Source: Lentisphaeria bacterium (GTDB lineage Bacteria > Verrucomicrobiota > Lentisphaeria > Victivallales > UBA1829). Taken from it: a stretch of DNA of 36,678 nucleotides. The stretch's first letter is position 1. Each line of letters begins with the position of its first letter. Below, in pieces: positions 1 to 8,478 of this stretch. Location of the stretch: contig JAFVSW010000014.1 of NCBI GenBank assembly GCA_017503545.1, positions 1 to 36,678 on the forward strand, in the 5' to 3' direction. A program made the translations under genes and the position numbers. The notes under the pieces were generated by a model that saw nothing but the letters and a program-made list of their open reading frames with translations, was not told where the DNA came from and ran no database searches.

Positions 1-300
1 GCCTGACATGCTTTTCTATTGTTGTGTTTTTAACGAAGTTTTTCGCTTCTTCGTACTACTTCGACCTTTCGATCGAAACTCGTTTTATTAACGGGCTCAT
101 CGCACTATTCAAATTTTCAAGGAACACACAGAGACGCAAAACCGTGGCGGATAATCGATCCTTACGATAAATCGCAATAGATCAAACTATTCGTCAGATT
201 CATCAAACACGTTCTGTTTTATATATGTTATCCATTTTAACGGATTCCATCTGAAACGCATCCGCGTCAAGCCGCGGAATTTGTTTTTTCTTTTCGAATG
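1..300 (-). promoter_or_regulatory. Probable leader of a ribosomal RNA operon running out of the left edge
   Basis: No credible coding frame is seen. Read on the minus strand, the stretch downstream of three strong promoters contains tgttccttgaaaa (114-126), which resembles the boxA antitermination element and is followed by ttgaatagtg, a typical run ahead of 16S rRNA. Short dyads such as tttcgatcgaaa (67-78) and a cgaag/cttcg pair near 36-56 would suit leader processing stems. The 16S gene itself is not in the window, so the assignment is inferred from promoter architecture and the leader motif. Confidence 0.6.
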
Positions 301-330
301 ATCACCATGCTTTGTTTTGCATGATCACTT

Positions 331-358
331 AATATATCACACATTTTCGCATTGTCAA
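331..358 (-). promoter_or_regulatory. Tandem promoter, start-proximal copy (rrn-like)
   Basis: On the minus strand the -35 box TTGACA (353-358) and the -10 box TATATT (331-336) are separated by exactly 16 bases. An A/T-tract rich in AAAAAATTG (about 360-395) lies upstream like an UP element. After the -10 box comes aagtgatcatgcaaaa, which is shared with the middle copy. It is the copy nearest the predicted rRNA leader. Confidence 0.75.
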
Positions 359-451
359 GTCGATTTTTGATTTTTTTTCAATTTTTTTCGACTTGCTTCA
401 TTCGGCAAGTCTTTTTATCGAAGAGCATCATGTTTTTTTGCATGATCGGTT

Positions 452-479
452 AATATATCATGCTTTTTGCATTTGTCAA
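452..479 (-). promoter_or_regulatory. Tandem promoter, middle copy (rrn-like)
   Basis: Minus strand: -35 TTGACA (474-479), 16-base spacer, -10 TATATT (452-457), then aaccgatcatgcaaaa. An A-tract UP-like segment (about 491-520) lies upstream. It lies 121 bp from the start-proximal copy and is a clear paralogue of it. Confidence 0.75.
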
Positions 480-684
480 ATGCTCTTTTAAGAATTTTTC
501 AATTTTTTTTTGAAAAACTTTTAGAAGAACACCGTGCTTTCCTGCAAAAGTCTTAAAAAACATCTTGCAGAGCCAGTTCATCACCATCTCTGCATGCTTT
601 TCAGATTTCATCACTCGTTGTAATCAACGGCGCATATCTTATTTTTTAATCAGCACCGATGTCGTTTCCTTCATCATGCCACTT

Positions 685-712
685 AATATATCATCGATTT
701 TTCATTTGTCAA
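685..712 (-). promoter_or_regulatory. Tandem promoter, distal copy (rrn-like)
   Basis: Minus strand: -35 TTGACA (707-712), 16-base spacer, -10 TATATT (685-690). An unusually strong A/T-tract with repeated AAAAAATTG units (about 717-760) lies upstream. The same spacing and upstream tract in all three copies suggest duplication of one promoter unit. Confidence 0.75.
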
Positions 713-879
713 ATATTTTTTCAAAAAAAATTGAAAAAAAATTGAAAAAAGTTCTTTTTACCCTCAAAATCGCCTAAAAAGGGGGTTGTCAGCCGTTTTG
801 GCGACGGCCTGCTGTCGTTGGTTATTATTTCTGTTTTATCCTCCCCTCTCCTTTTGAATGATCTGTTCTTATACATTTA

Positions 880-936
880 TTCTTTTGCTTACAGTCGATT
901 CTTTTGCTTACAGTCGATTCCTTTGCTTATTCTCGA
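880..936. repeat. Three tandem 19-bp repeats
   Basis: The 19-bp unit ttcttttgcttacagtcga occurs twice identically (880-898 and 899-917, reading the first base as t) and a third time with four changes (918-936). The array lies in the otherwise featureless DNA between the rRNA promoter block and the GntR regulator gene. A GC-alternating run gcgctcgcgcgcgcg follows at about 962-977. No coding role is apparent. The array could be a regulator binding array or a slippage product. Confidence 0.85.
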
Positions 937-1058
937 CTTCCCGTTCTGTGCGCTGCATGTATGCGCTCGCGCGCGCGTTTTTTGGATGTTGTATTTTCGT
1001 CATGCGTATTATGATACCACTTTAAACATCTTTGTTAATGATTACTTCTCTATTTTGG

Positions 1059-1087
1059 TTGACTTTTTATTATTTTTACTATATGGT
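1059..1087 (+). promoter_or_regulatory. Predicted promoter of the GntR regulator / glycan operon
   Basis: TTGACT (1059-1064), 17-base spacer and TATGGT (1082-1087) give a reasonable sigma-70 type promoter. Transcription would begin near 1094, 25 bases ahead of the ATG at 1119, and would exclude the upstream in-frame ATG at 1032 as the real start. Confidence 0.5.
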
Positions 1088-1118
1088 ATTGGCAGACAAC
1101 TTAATATCAGGAGAAATT

Positions 1119-2252
1119 ATGTCTGAAACATTTCATAAATATACATGGTTTGAAAATGAACTTCGCAGACAGATTCTGACGGGGATCCTTCCTGAGAATA
1201 AACCGATCCGATCAGAAACAATCCTGGCAAAGAAATATCAGTTAAGCCGTAATACGATCCGGCATGGCATAGAAAATCTTGTACGTGAAGGACTGCTTAT
1301 CCGTGTACATGGAAGCGGAACTTATGTTGTACCACAAGTACAGCGCAAAAGCAGACGATGTTCTTTGAAAAAGAAGAAAACGATTCTCCGTTTAACGTTT
1401 CCGCCTTATTCAAATGTAACTTATCAAAACGATATGCTTTCTTTTTTTTCCGATGTACAATTTTTATTAAAGCAGAAGAAATACGAATTTCAATCTATAT
1501 ACATATCTGACGAAGACCACGTACCGGACATTTTGAATAAGGGTAATACGATAGCGGGAATCATTTTTGACGGCAATGTCTCCATTGCGTATTACCGTCA
1601 TTACATACAGCCCTACCCCTGTATCCGCTTAAACAACTATGATACGGAATTGGACTGCAGCGGATTGAATATCGGCAAATACATGGCAGGAGAATTAAGT
1701 GTTCACTATCTGTATCAAAACGGACACAGGCGTATCGGTTTTCTTTCGGATGAAAATGAAACATGGGACAGCCGTGAATTACACAAAGGATACCGCTCGG
1801 CCCTGCTTGATCTTGGGATAGCGATCCGACCAGCATGGGAAGTCTGCTGGATGCGTGCGGGTACAGATGGCATATTGGGAAATGAATCGGTATATTGTCC
1901 GCGTGATATCACAGAATATTTGAAACCGGTATTATCATCGCCGGAAGCACCGACAGCCTTTGTATGTTACGATGTATGGCGTGCAATTTGTTTGAAATCT
2001 TCGCTGGAACTGCTGGGCTATCAAGTTCCGGATGACATCAGTATCATAGCCAATTTTCGTTCGGACGACTATCCGTTTTATGCGCAGAAAACCCGTTTTA
2101 CGAGTTATCAGCTGCGCACGCGTGAACTATGGCAGGAAGGCTTGAAAATGCTTTTTGATATGATCGAAAATCCGGATATGATCAAACAGAAAGAGATCAG
2201 CCTGATTCCCTTTTTTGTACCTGGAGAAACCGTAAAAACACTACATGAATAA
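1119..2252 (+). CDS. GntR-type transcriptional regulator with LacI-like sensor domain
   Basis: A 377-residue regulator. Residues about 5-68 form a GntR winged helix (SETILAKKYQLSRNTIRHGI, followed by a G-SGTYV wing), and about 85-375 resemble the periplasmic-binding-protein sensor of LacI family proteins (FLSDENETWDSRELHKGYRS, then a YDVWRAI segment). This is the AraR-like architecture used by sugar-responsive repressors. The start at 1119 is chosen because AGGAG stands 7 bases upstream; an in-frame ATG at 1032 would add 29 hydrophobic, non-GntR residues and precedes the predicted promoter. It heads an operon of pseudopilin and glycosidase genes, so it probably senses a sugar released by that operon. 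The ligand and operators cannot be read from the sequence. Confidence 0.9.
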   Translation: MSETFHKYTWFENELRRQILTGILPENKPIRSETILAKKYQLSRNTIRHGIENLVREGLLIRVHGSGTYVVPQVQRKSRRCSLKKKKTILRLTFPPYSNVTYQNDMLSFFSDVQFLLKQKKYEFQSIYISDEDHVPDILNKGNTIAGIIFDGNVSIAYYRHYIQPYPCIRLNNYDTELDCSGLNIGKYMAGELSVHYLYQNGHRRIGFLSDENETWDSRELHKGYRSALLDLGIAIRPAWEVCWMRAGTDGILGNESVYCPRDITEYLKPVLSSPEAPTAFVCYDVWRAICLKSSLELLGYQVPDDISIIANFRSDDYPFYAQKTRFTSYQLRTRELWQEGLKMLFDMIENPDMIKQKEISLIPFFVPGETVKTLHE

Positions 2253-2279
2253 GAGATAAAAAAAATGAAAGGAGTCATT

Positions 2280-3152
2280 ATGAAACAAAAGAAACGATTT
2301 ACACTGATTGAACTGTTGGTGAGTGCTGCTTGTAAAGTTAGGGTTTTGCCGTTTTATTACCTCAAAATAATTTATAAAAACGACACATCCTTACGCCCGG
2401 CAGGGCGCACTTCACGCATTTTTGACAACGGTCAAAAATGCTCTTCACACCTTCACATCTTCACTCAATCAGCGTTCACGCTGATTGAACTATTGGTCGT
2501 GATCGCGATCATTGCCATTCTTGCAGCGATGTTACTCCCTGCGCTGGGATCTGTCAAAGAGAGTGGGAAACAAACACAATGCATCAATAATATCCGTCAG
2601 GTAGGCATGTCCGCGCAACGTTATGCGGATGACAACAAGTCCTGGTTTCCCCACGGGAATTACCCTACGAACGCCAATTATCTTTTCTGGTCGCGTAATA
2701 TCGCCGGTTGTATGGGGAGTTATATCAGTAAAACGCAGGGGCGTTCCGGAATAAGTGATGCCGATCCGATCCTGATTTGCCCCAAGGGATCACGAAAAGC
2801 ACTTAAAAAATTTGTTTCGACAGAGAATTTCAGCTATTCCTTCAACCGTTATCTGGCATCTGCCGGCGATTGGATTGGAGAAAACCGTGACAAGGTAAAA
2901 AATCCGGCGGGGCGGATGCTTCTTTCAGAATGTGGATATGATGATTGGAAAAGTAAACCACCGGCATCAGGATCAGGTACACGCGGCTGGGCGACGCATC
3001 AGCAATCCCGCCAATATTATACCGCGTTCCGTCACAACAAAAAAGCCACGGTATCTTATGTGGATGGGCATATACAAGTCTTACACTACAATACATATCC
3101 GGTCGACAGCACTGCAACGAAGGACCCGGGTAATTTCTATAAAACCTATTAA
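2280..3152 (+). CDS. Type II pseudopilin-like protein with duplicated prepilin motif
   Basis: A 290-residue protein of the prepilin-type N-terminal cleavage/methylation class. AAAGGAG precedes the ATG at 2280. A first motif FTLIELLV lies at residues 7-14 but is not followed by a hydrophobic helix; instead 51 unusual, basic and aromatic residues follow. A second, complete motif FTLIELLVVIAIIAILAAML starts at residue 66 and has the full helix. The C-terminal part contains FRHNKKATVSYVDGH, matching the H-X9-DG signature of pseudopilins found in Lentisphaerae and Planctomycetes. Family knowledge suggests processing by a prepilin peptidase and a role in a type II secretion-like pseudopilus. Whether the peptidase can act at the internal second motif is uncertain, so the product may be impaired. 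It lies between the regulator and the secreted glycosidases. Confidence 0.88.
   Translation: MKQKKRFTLIELLVSAACKVRVLPFYYLKIIYKNDTSLRPAGRTSRIFDNGQKCSSHLHIFTQSAFTLIELLVVIAIIAILAAMLLPALGSVKESGKQTQCINNIRQVGMSAQRYADDNKSWFPHGNYPTNANYLFWSRNIAGCMGSYISKTQGRSGISDADPILICPKGSRKALKKFVSTENFSYSFNRYLASAGDWIGENRDKVKNPAGRMLLSECGYDDWKSKPPASGSGTRGWATHQQSRQYYTAFRHNKKATVSYVDGHIQVLHYNTYPVDSTATKDPGNFYKTY
2298..2498 (+). repeat. In-frame palindromic insertion flanked by a duplicated motif-coding repeat
   Basis: Two 24-base copies of the FTLIELLV coding sequence (2298-2321 and 2475-2498, 20 of 24 identical) are separated by exactly 177 bases start to start, which is 59 codons. The DNA between them carries two neighbouring hairpins: CGCCC/GGGCG with loop GGCA (2394-2407), and an 11-base perfect stem GCATTTTTGAC/GTCAAAAATGC with loop AACG (2416-2441). 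Removing one 177-base unit restores a canonical pseudopilin N-terminus. The structure suggests a palindromic element inserted in frame. Confidence 0.75.
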
Positions 3153-3176
3153 AAGAACAATAAGGAAAACAACGAC

Positions 3177-3728
3177 ATGAAAATCACTACAATTACAGCA
3201 GTTTTATTCGCCTCAATCGTGATCTGCGGTGCAGAAAATCTGATGAAGCAAAAAACGACGACTTATAAAGTATCCCCCGGCAGTTGGTATAAGGGTATTC
3301 TGAAAAGCAAGCAGCTGGGCAAGCTGATCGACCGGGATCTGGACATGACAAGCGGCAAACGCAAAGGGATGTTGAGTGATGGAAAAACATTTCAGCAGGC
3401 GGTCGCTTACAACTATCACAACATACCGAAAGAAAAGCGTTTTCTGACGGTTGATATCGACCTTGGGAAAGCAGTTGATCTGGACACAATCAATGTAATT
3501 GTTATGGAGAATAACAATATGCATAAGCCGTCGCACGTGGAAGTTTCATTCAGTCAGGACAATATGGTTTTCCGTAACCCGGCAACCTGTAAAGAATGGA
3601 TCAAAAAACAATATGATCGCAAAGCAGTTCTGAAGGGAGATTGGAAACAAAGCCGTTTTGTACGAATCAAAATTTATGCAGCCTCCACCTGGCTCAATCT
3701 TACCGAAGTTGAAATTTTTGCAAAATGA
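3177..3728 (+). CDS. Secreted discoidin / F5/8 type C-like carbohydrate-binding protein
   Basis: A 183-residue protein with an N-terminal signal peptide (MKITTITAVLFASIVICGAE, cleavage probable near residue 19). The rest looks like a single beta-sandwich of the F5/8 type C (CBM32-like) kind: LTVDIDLGKAVDLDTINVIV in the middle, HVEVSFSQD, and the closing strand RFVRIKIYAASTWLNLTEVE. Such domains bind sugars, usually as modules of larger enzymes; here it is free-standing. AAGGAAA lies upstream of the ATG. The stop overlaps the start of the next gene (ATGA at 3725), which points to translational coupling. A role in binding the glycan attacked by the neighbouring enzymes is inference. Confidence 0.7.
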   Translation: MKITTITAVLFASIVICGAENLMKQKTTTYKVSPGSWYKGILKSKQLGKLIDRDLDMTSGKRKGMLSDGKTFQQAVAYNYHNIPKEKRFLTVDIDLGKAVDLDTINVIVMENNNMHKPSHVEVSFSQDNMVFRNPATCKEWIKKQYDRKAVLKGDWKQSRFVRIKIYAASTWLNLTEVEIFAK

Positions 3729-5761
3729 AAAAAACAATCATTCTGATTTTTCTGCTTGCAGCATTTATTACAGCAGGAAAAGATTATGTATTAAAAAATA
3801 ATCAATCCGCAGTATACCGCTTTGATGCACCGGCAGGAAAACATGCGCTGCTTTTTTTCCGTGCGCGGATCAAACTGCCCTCCCCTGCGGAAGCATGGGG
3901 CTTTCACGCGTTGGAAGTAAAACTCAATGGTAAAACATTAAAAGCACCATGCAATAAGGCGGAAAAACTTATTGATCCGCAAAACACGCCTCCGACGGAA
4001 ACGGCGGTATGCGATTCTGCGGGGAAGCTGTTTCTGCGTGCGGATTCCGACTGGCAGACATTTAATGCACCATCGGGGGATGTATACAGCAACACACAAA
4101 GGATGAATCAGGTAAATCAGACGGAACTGAACAATGTATTTTACAATTTTGTCTTTCCGTTGAAAGATCTTAAAAAAAACGGAAACACACTTACATTAAA
4201 AGTGTTTCTGCCGGATCACGTCTCTGCCTATCCGGTAGAGATCACCGGATTGCAAATTGCAGGATTTTCTGACCGTATCGTTTTTCACCGGGATTGGCTG
4301 CAAGCGGTTTACCCGTGGAGTTTCCCAACTCTGTCTGAAATAAAAAAACGGCAGAACCTGGTCGTTGCACTGGGGGAAACGGGGCTCGGCTCATTCAGCA
4401 TCTATAATTTCAAGTCATCCACATTCAAAGTTCCGGACGACCTGCAATTATACCGTCTGGATAATACGCTCATTCCGGGCAAACGGAAACAAATGGAGGA
4501 TTATCATATTCCCAATACGGGGGAATTATATGTTCCTGAATTATTGACCCCGGTCAAAAAAGGAACCGTTCTCCAGTTACCGCAAGGGACAACGACCTTT
4601 CTGTTCCGCTACTGCGGAAAACGTGCCGGCAATTATAAGATTGCGGGGATACCGGTTGATATCCGGGTATTGAATTTTACATTACCGGACCATGAAACAC
4701 TTCCGGTGGAAAACGGACTGTATATCATGGCATCCCAACCGCAAAAACAAAATATTTATCCGGAATTGCGGGAATACGGGATCACACAAATTCTGATATC
4801 GCCCTGGAATGCCCCTATCAAATTAAAAATCGAGAATGACAAATTACATGCGGATTTCCGCAGACTTGATGCAAAAATAAAAGAAGTTCAAAGTTGGAAA
4901 TTGAGCCGTCGACAACTGTTATTCGGCACCTCAGAACCGATCTTGAATCAGCTTCATAAGCTGACAGGGGAAGGAGTGGACGGGAAAGCGTTTCAGCGCC
5001 GTTTCAAAGAATTCATCCGCTTATTTTTTGATCATGCGGATCAATTAAATCTGAAAATCTATCTTTCACTGTATGACGAAGCAAACTTTCAGAAAAAAAT
5101 CTGGCATAAGACACAGATTCTGACAAAAATCGCAACCACAGTTCCCAATTCAAGAATGTGGGCGACCGTAACGGATCTGGTATCTGCGGCTTATTTTTAT
5201 GATACCTTAGGTTACCGCAAAGAACGCGATCTGGCTGTTACACATCCTTTTCTGCTGATCGGCAAACCGGATACTGAAGTACAGAAAGGGATATTGATCC
5301 CGGATCAAAAAACAACCGCAGAATTGCGCGCCCGTCATTTCCGCGGAGAATATATGGGCGTGACCTCTTACCCGGGGACGGGGAACCGGTATCAGTACGG
5401 CTTCCGCTCCCGTCATTCTGATCTGGAAGTTTATATGGGTTTTGCGTTCTGGTGGGGTGATATGAAAAAACCAAATACAAAACCGCGTCAATGGTATTAT
5501 GTAAGCTATCCGTTTTTTGAAAAAACGACCGGTCTGCGTTACAGCACGATCGGCTGGGAAGCGATCCGTGCGGGGATCGATGATTACCGTTATGCGGAAC
5601 TGGCATCACAAAAACTGATCCGGAAATATGGACAGGCAGAAGGGAAAAAGATTCTGAAAAAAATTCTTGCCGTCAAACATTCAAATACGGAAAACATTCC
5701 AACGGATTATTTTAATCATGTACGCAACCAATTAATCAAAATCATAGAGGTAAACCAATGA
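3725..5761 (+). CDS. Secreted DUF4091 / GH123-like glycosidase homologue
   Basis: A 678-residue protein with a signal peptide (MKKTIILIFLLAAFITAG). The N-terminal part (about 25-330) is beta-rich and ends in a strand-linker typical of DUF4091 proteins (IRVLNFTLPDHETLPVENGL). The later part (about 340-640) looks like a TIM-barrel with an Asp-Glu pair at 451-452 (LSLYDEANFQ), the place where GH123-type enzymes carry the acid pair for substrate-assisted catalysis. EAIRAGIDDYRYAELASQKL near the C-terminus is a DUF4091 hallmark. No experimentally known substrate can be named. It overlaps its upstream neighbour by four bases and its downstream neighbour by four bases, so it is part of a tightly coupled operon. 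Confidence 0.75.
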   Translation: MKKTIILIFLLAAFITAGKDYVLKNNQSAVYRFDAPAGKHALLFFRARIKLPSPAEAWGFHALEVKLNGKTLKAPCNKAEKLIDPQNTPPTETAVCDSAGKLFLRADSDWQTFNAPSGDVYSNTQRMNQVNQTELNNVFYNFVFPLKDLKKNGNTLTLKVFLPDHVSAYPVEITGLQIAGFSDRIVFHRDWLQAVYPWSFPTLSEIKKRQNLVVALGETGLGSFSIYNFKSSTFKVPDDLQLYRLDNTLIPGKRKQMEDYHIPNTGELYVPELLTPVKKGTVLQLPQGTTTFLFRYCGKRAGNYKIAGIPVDIRVLNFTLPDHETLPVENGLYIMASQPQKQNIYPELREYGITQILISPWNAPIKLKIENDKLHADFRRLDAKIKEVQSWKLSRRQLLFGTSEPILNQLHKLTGEGVDGKAFQRRFKEFIRLFFDHADQLNLKIYLSLYDEANFQKKIWHKTQILTKIATTVPNSRMWATVTDLVSAAYFYDTLGYRKERDLAVTHPFLLIGKPDTEVQKGILIPDQKTTAELRARHFRGEYMGVTSYPGTGNRYQYGFRSRHSDLEVYMGFAFWWGDMKKPNTKPRQWYYVSYPFFEKTTGLRYSTIGWEAIRAGIDDYRYAELASQKLIRKYGQAEGKKILKKILAVKHSNTENIPTDYFNHVRNQLIKIIEVNQ

Positions 5762-8454
5762 AAAAAACAACCATACTCTGTTTAACCGCAGCGCTGGCAT
5801 CGGGAGTCGTTTCAGCCCAGGTCACGTTAAAAGATCAACCGGGCATAAAAGGCGGTGATCATTGTCTGTTCTTGAGTAATCCGTATTTGACCGTACGTAT
5901 CAATATCAGCAAAAACGGCGCTGTCGATCAATTTATTCCGGCAAACACAAATCATGATGAAGTCTTTTCCAATCAAAAAGTACGTTATTCTTTCGGTTAT
6001 ATGCGCCCGTCGGAAATGACATACGGGGAACAACACGCCATGCATAAAACACCGGCAAATTATAAGATCGTAAAAAACACACCTGATGAGGTGACGATCC
6101 GTTGCAGCTACCGGGTACCGACAGGCCGTTGCGCCGGATTGGAATATCAAATGGAACATACAATGCTGGCAGATTCTGCTGCATTATATACAAACGTGAA
6201 GATCATCAATCATGCAAAAGAGACCCGTACACTGGTTCCGTGGCTGCGGAATATCGTCAGCGGGTACCGTCCTCCGCAAATCCAGTTCGATCAGGCAGGG
6301 TTGGATACCGAAAGTTCACTAATACTCAAAGAAGGGACTTTCCGTAAACCGGCGACGGAAACGGATTGTTTTGTAGAACCGGCGCGCAACTGGTTTGCCC
6401 GTGTCCCCCAAGCCCCCTCCAAAGAAAAAAATATCCTTTATTGCATTTTTGATTATAGCGAAGTCTTTCAGTTTTATACAGTCCATTTCAAGTATCTGCA
6501 CACCATGGAAATGATTTTCCGGATGCTGGAACTGAAACCGGGAAAAACCTGGGAAACAAAATATATGACAGCTTCCGGCGGCACTATGGCAGATGTACGC
6601 TTTGCCAGTCCCGACATAGCCGCAAATCTGGAGCGGAAGAACGGAAAACTGGAACTGCAGATCACCTCTCCGCGCAATCTGAAAAATGCCGCAGTCGAAT
6701 TGCTGAATGACAAAGGGAAACTCATCGGCAAGCAGAACATAGATATCACAGCCTGCAGAACATCAATATTGCTCTATCCGGATGCAAAAGGTGAAATTTT
6801 TGAACTGAAAGTGCGGCATCAGGGGAAAGATCTTATGCTGGATAAAAGATATACCCCGTCAAACAGTAAAATGACAGCCACACTCTATTGGCTGACTGCG
6901 TTGAGACAACCGGAAAATCTGCCGGAAAAATTGAAGCCATGGAAAAAAACAAATGCTTTCCCCACAATTCCTGCCCGGAAATGCAACGTTCCCCTGCTCA
7001 AAACAAATTCCTCTGTCCTGCAAGTCTGGCCGGAACTCAGTATAAACCGGATCTTTGAACAGGATCAACCGATGGCAAAGGAAACGGGAAAGCCTGTGGA
7101 ATTTGAAATTTCAGCAGCAAAAGGAGAAAGAGAACATTTCCAATTAGCGATCCGCAATAATGGAAAATCATTGCAGAAAGACTTTTCCGTTACCTTCACG
7201 ATCGATACACTTCCTGCTGAAAATCTCAGTTGGAACGTATTGGATTATATCACAACAAAACAACCTTCCATGGGAGAAAAACTCATCGGACGATGGCCGG
7301 ACATCATGGATCCCGCCCGTTCCTTTGCTGTAAAGCCGGGACAAACACGCGCCGTCTGGCTCGGGATCAAAATTCCCCGTACGCAGAAAGCGGGAATATA
7401 CACCGGGAAAGTCCGCCTTCTCCGCCAACAGAAAACCATTGCAGAATTGCCCCTAAAGATCCGGGTGTTTGATTTTGCCCTGCCGCAAAGACCTCATTTC
7501 CGGACAGATGCCGGAATGTTTTTCGGCAATGCCCTTGCTATGGCAAAACGGTATGGCTTCAAAGGCAAAAAAAGTGATCTCAACATTCAGTTGGCAGAAA
7601 CATTACTGGAACACCGTATGTCACCGCGCGGACTGCCCGTTTCTGCGGCAGGCAGTCTGAAAGAATATGAAAAATGGCTGAAACTGTATATTGAAGCCGG
7701 AGCCAATGTATTCTTTTTCCCAAAACCGCAATATGTCGGCAAAAAACGGGTCGAAACATTGGAAAAACTGCATGAAAAATACGGGGTACTCAAACAGAGT
7801 TATGTGTATGGATTTGATGAGATCCATGCGGATCAGATCCCCAAAGTCAAAGCCTGGTGTGATAAATGGCATAAAGAACGCAAAATCCCGATCCTTGTCG
7901 TATATTATGGCGGTCCCGTGGAACCGCTTTACGGTTGCATCGATATCTGGTGCCGTGCCCATTGGAAAGAAGATCAGAAGTTGATCGCCGAGCGGACACC
8001 GCAGGATCAGGTGTGGACAACCAATACACCATATTTTGCCATTGAACGGGAACCGGTTCTGGGCAGAGCAAAAATCTGGCAGGCATTTGCAGAAGGAATG
8101 ACCGGATGTCTGCTGTGGAGTACAGCATGTTGGACTGTCAGCCCTTACACTCAACCATATCGCAGCGGGACCAATCTGACCGGGCTGTTATTCTACCCGG
8201 CGCCGGAAGGGATCCGGCCCGGTGCCCGCTTCAAAATGATGGCGGATGCCGTAGAAGATTATGAATATTTGTATATTCTGCGTGATGAAATGCAGAAAGC
8301 CAAAAAAGCAAAACGCAATGCCGCACTGGTAAAACAGGCGGAAGCATTGCTTGCCGATCCATTCTACGGTGGAAAAGATCTTACCGGAGAAAAATATCAA
8401 CAGAAACGCACCTTGGCTGGTGATCTTATAGAAAAACTGCGCAAGGTAAAATAA
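5758..8454 (+). CDS. Secreted DUF4091 / GH123-like glycosidase, large
   Basis: An 898-residue protein with a signal peptide (MKKTTILCLTAALASGVVSA, cleavage after VSA). Residues about 25-410 form a beta-rich N-terminal region, 420-570 a second beta domain ending in KIRVFDFALPQRPHF, and 575-870 a probable TIM barrel with DUF4091 features. The Asp-Glu pair at 687-688 (VYGFDEIHAD) fits the catalytic pair of GH123-type beta-N-acetylgalactosaminidases. MMADAVEDYEYLYILRDEMQ marks the DUF4091 C-terminus. It shares the barrel architecture with the preceding gene, so the two may be distant paralogues with complementary specificity. It is coupled to that gene through ATGA. The substrate is unknown; a GalNAc- or galactose-containing host or plant glycan would fit the neighbouring GH36-like enzyme, but this is inference. 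Confidence 0.78.
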   Translation: MKKTTILCLTAALASGVVSAQVTLKDQPGIKGGDHCLFLSNPYLTVRINISKNGAVDQFIPANTNHDEVFSNQKVRYSFGYMRPSEMTYGEQHAMHKTPANYKIVKNTPDEVTIRCSYRVPTGRCAGLEYQMEHTMLADSAALYTNVKIINHAKETRTLVPWLRNIVSGYRPPQIQFDQAGLDTESSLILKEGTFRKPATETDCFVEPARNWFARVPQAPSKEKNILYCIFDYSEVFQFYTVHFKYLHTMEMIFRMLELKPGKTWETKYMTASGGTMADVRFASPDIAANLERKNGKLELQITSPRNLKNAAVELLNDKGKLIGKQNIDITACRTSILLYPDAKGEIFELKVRHQGKDLMLDKRYTPSNSKMTATLYWLTALRQPENLPEKLKPWKKTNAFPTIPARKCNVPLLKTNSSVLQVWPELSINRIFEQDQPMAKETGKPVEFEISAAKGEREHFQLAIRNNGKSLQKDFSVTFTIDTLPAENLSWNVLDYITTKQPSMGEKLIGRWPDIMDPARSFAVKPGQTRAVWLGIKIPRTQKAGIYTGKVRLLRQQKTIAELPLKIRVFDFALPQRPHFRTDAGMFFGNALAMAKRYGFKGKKSDLNIQLAETLLEHRMSPRGLPVSAAGSLKEYEKWLKLYIEAGANVFFFPKPQYVGKKRVETLEKLHEKYGVLKQSYVYGFDEIHADQIPKVKAWCDKWHKERKIPILVVYYGGPVEPLYGCIDIWCRAHWKEDQKLIAERTPQDQVWTTNTPYFAIEREPVLGRAKIWQAFAEGMTGCLLWSTACWTVSPYTQPYRSGTNLTGLLFYPAPEGIRPGARFKMMADAVEDYEYLYILRDEMQKAKKAKRNAALVKQAEALLADPFYGGKDLTGEKYQQKRTLAGDLIEKLRKVK

Positions 8455-8478
8455 AACAGAACAGAAGAAGAAAATAAA

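Larger units (their letters stand above)
737..1118. other. Intergenic region ahead of the glycan operon
   Basis: I see no convincing gene here. The frames open through this stretch are rich in F, L, S and C and carry no ribosome binding site or recognisable domain. It contains the 19-bp tandem repeats and, at its right end, the promoter of the GntR regulator. Confidence 0.6.

Noticed and set aside
1..300. CRISPR array or tRNA genes at the left edge
   Set aside because: There are no regularly spaced identical repeats, and no T-loop GGTTCRA or cloverleaf pairing was found; the pattern fits an rRNA leader better.
565..1118. Small open frames upstream of the regulator
   Set aside because: They overlap the minus-strand promoter array or AT-rich repeat DNA, lack ribosome binding sites and show no domain or plausible composition.
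1032..1118. N-terminal extension of the GntR regulator
   Set aside because: It precedes the predicted transcription start and adds hydrophobic residues unlike the family; AGGAG supports the ATG at 1119.
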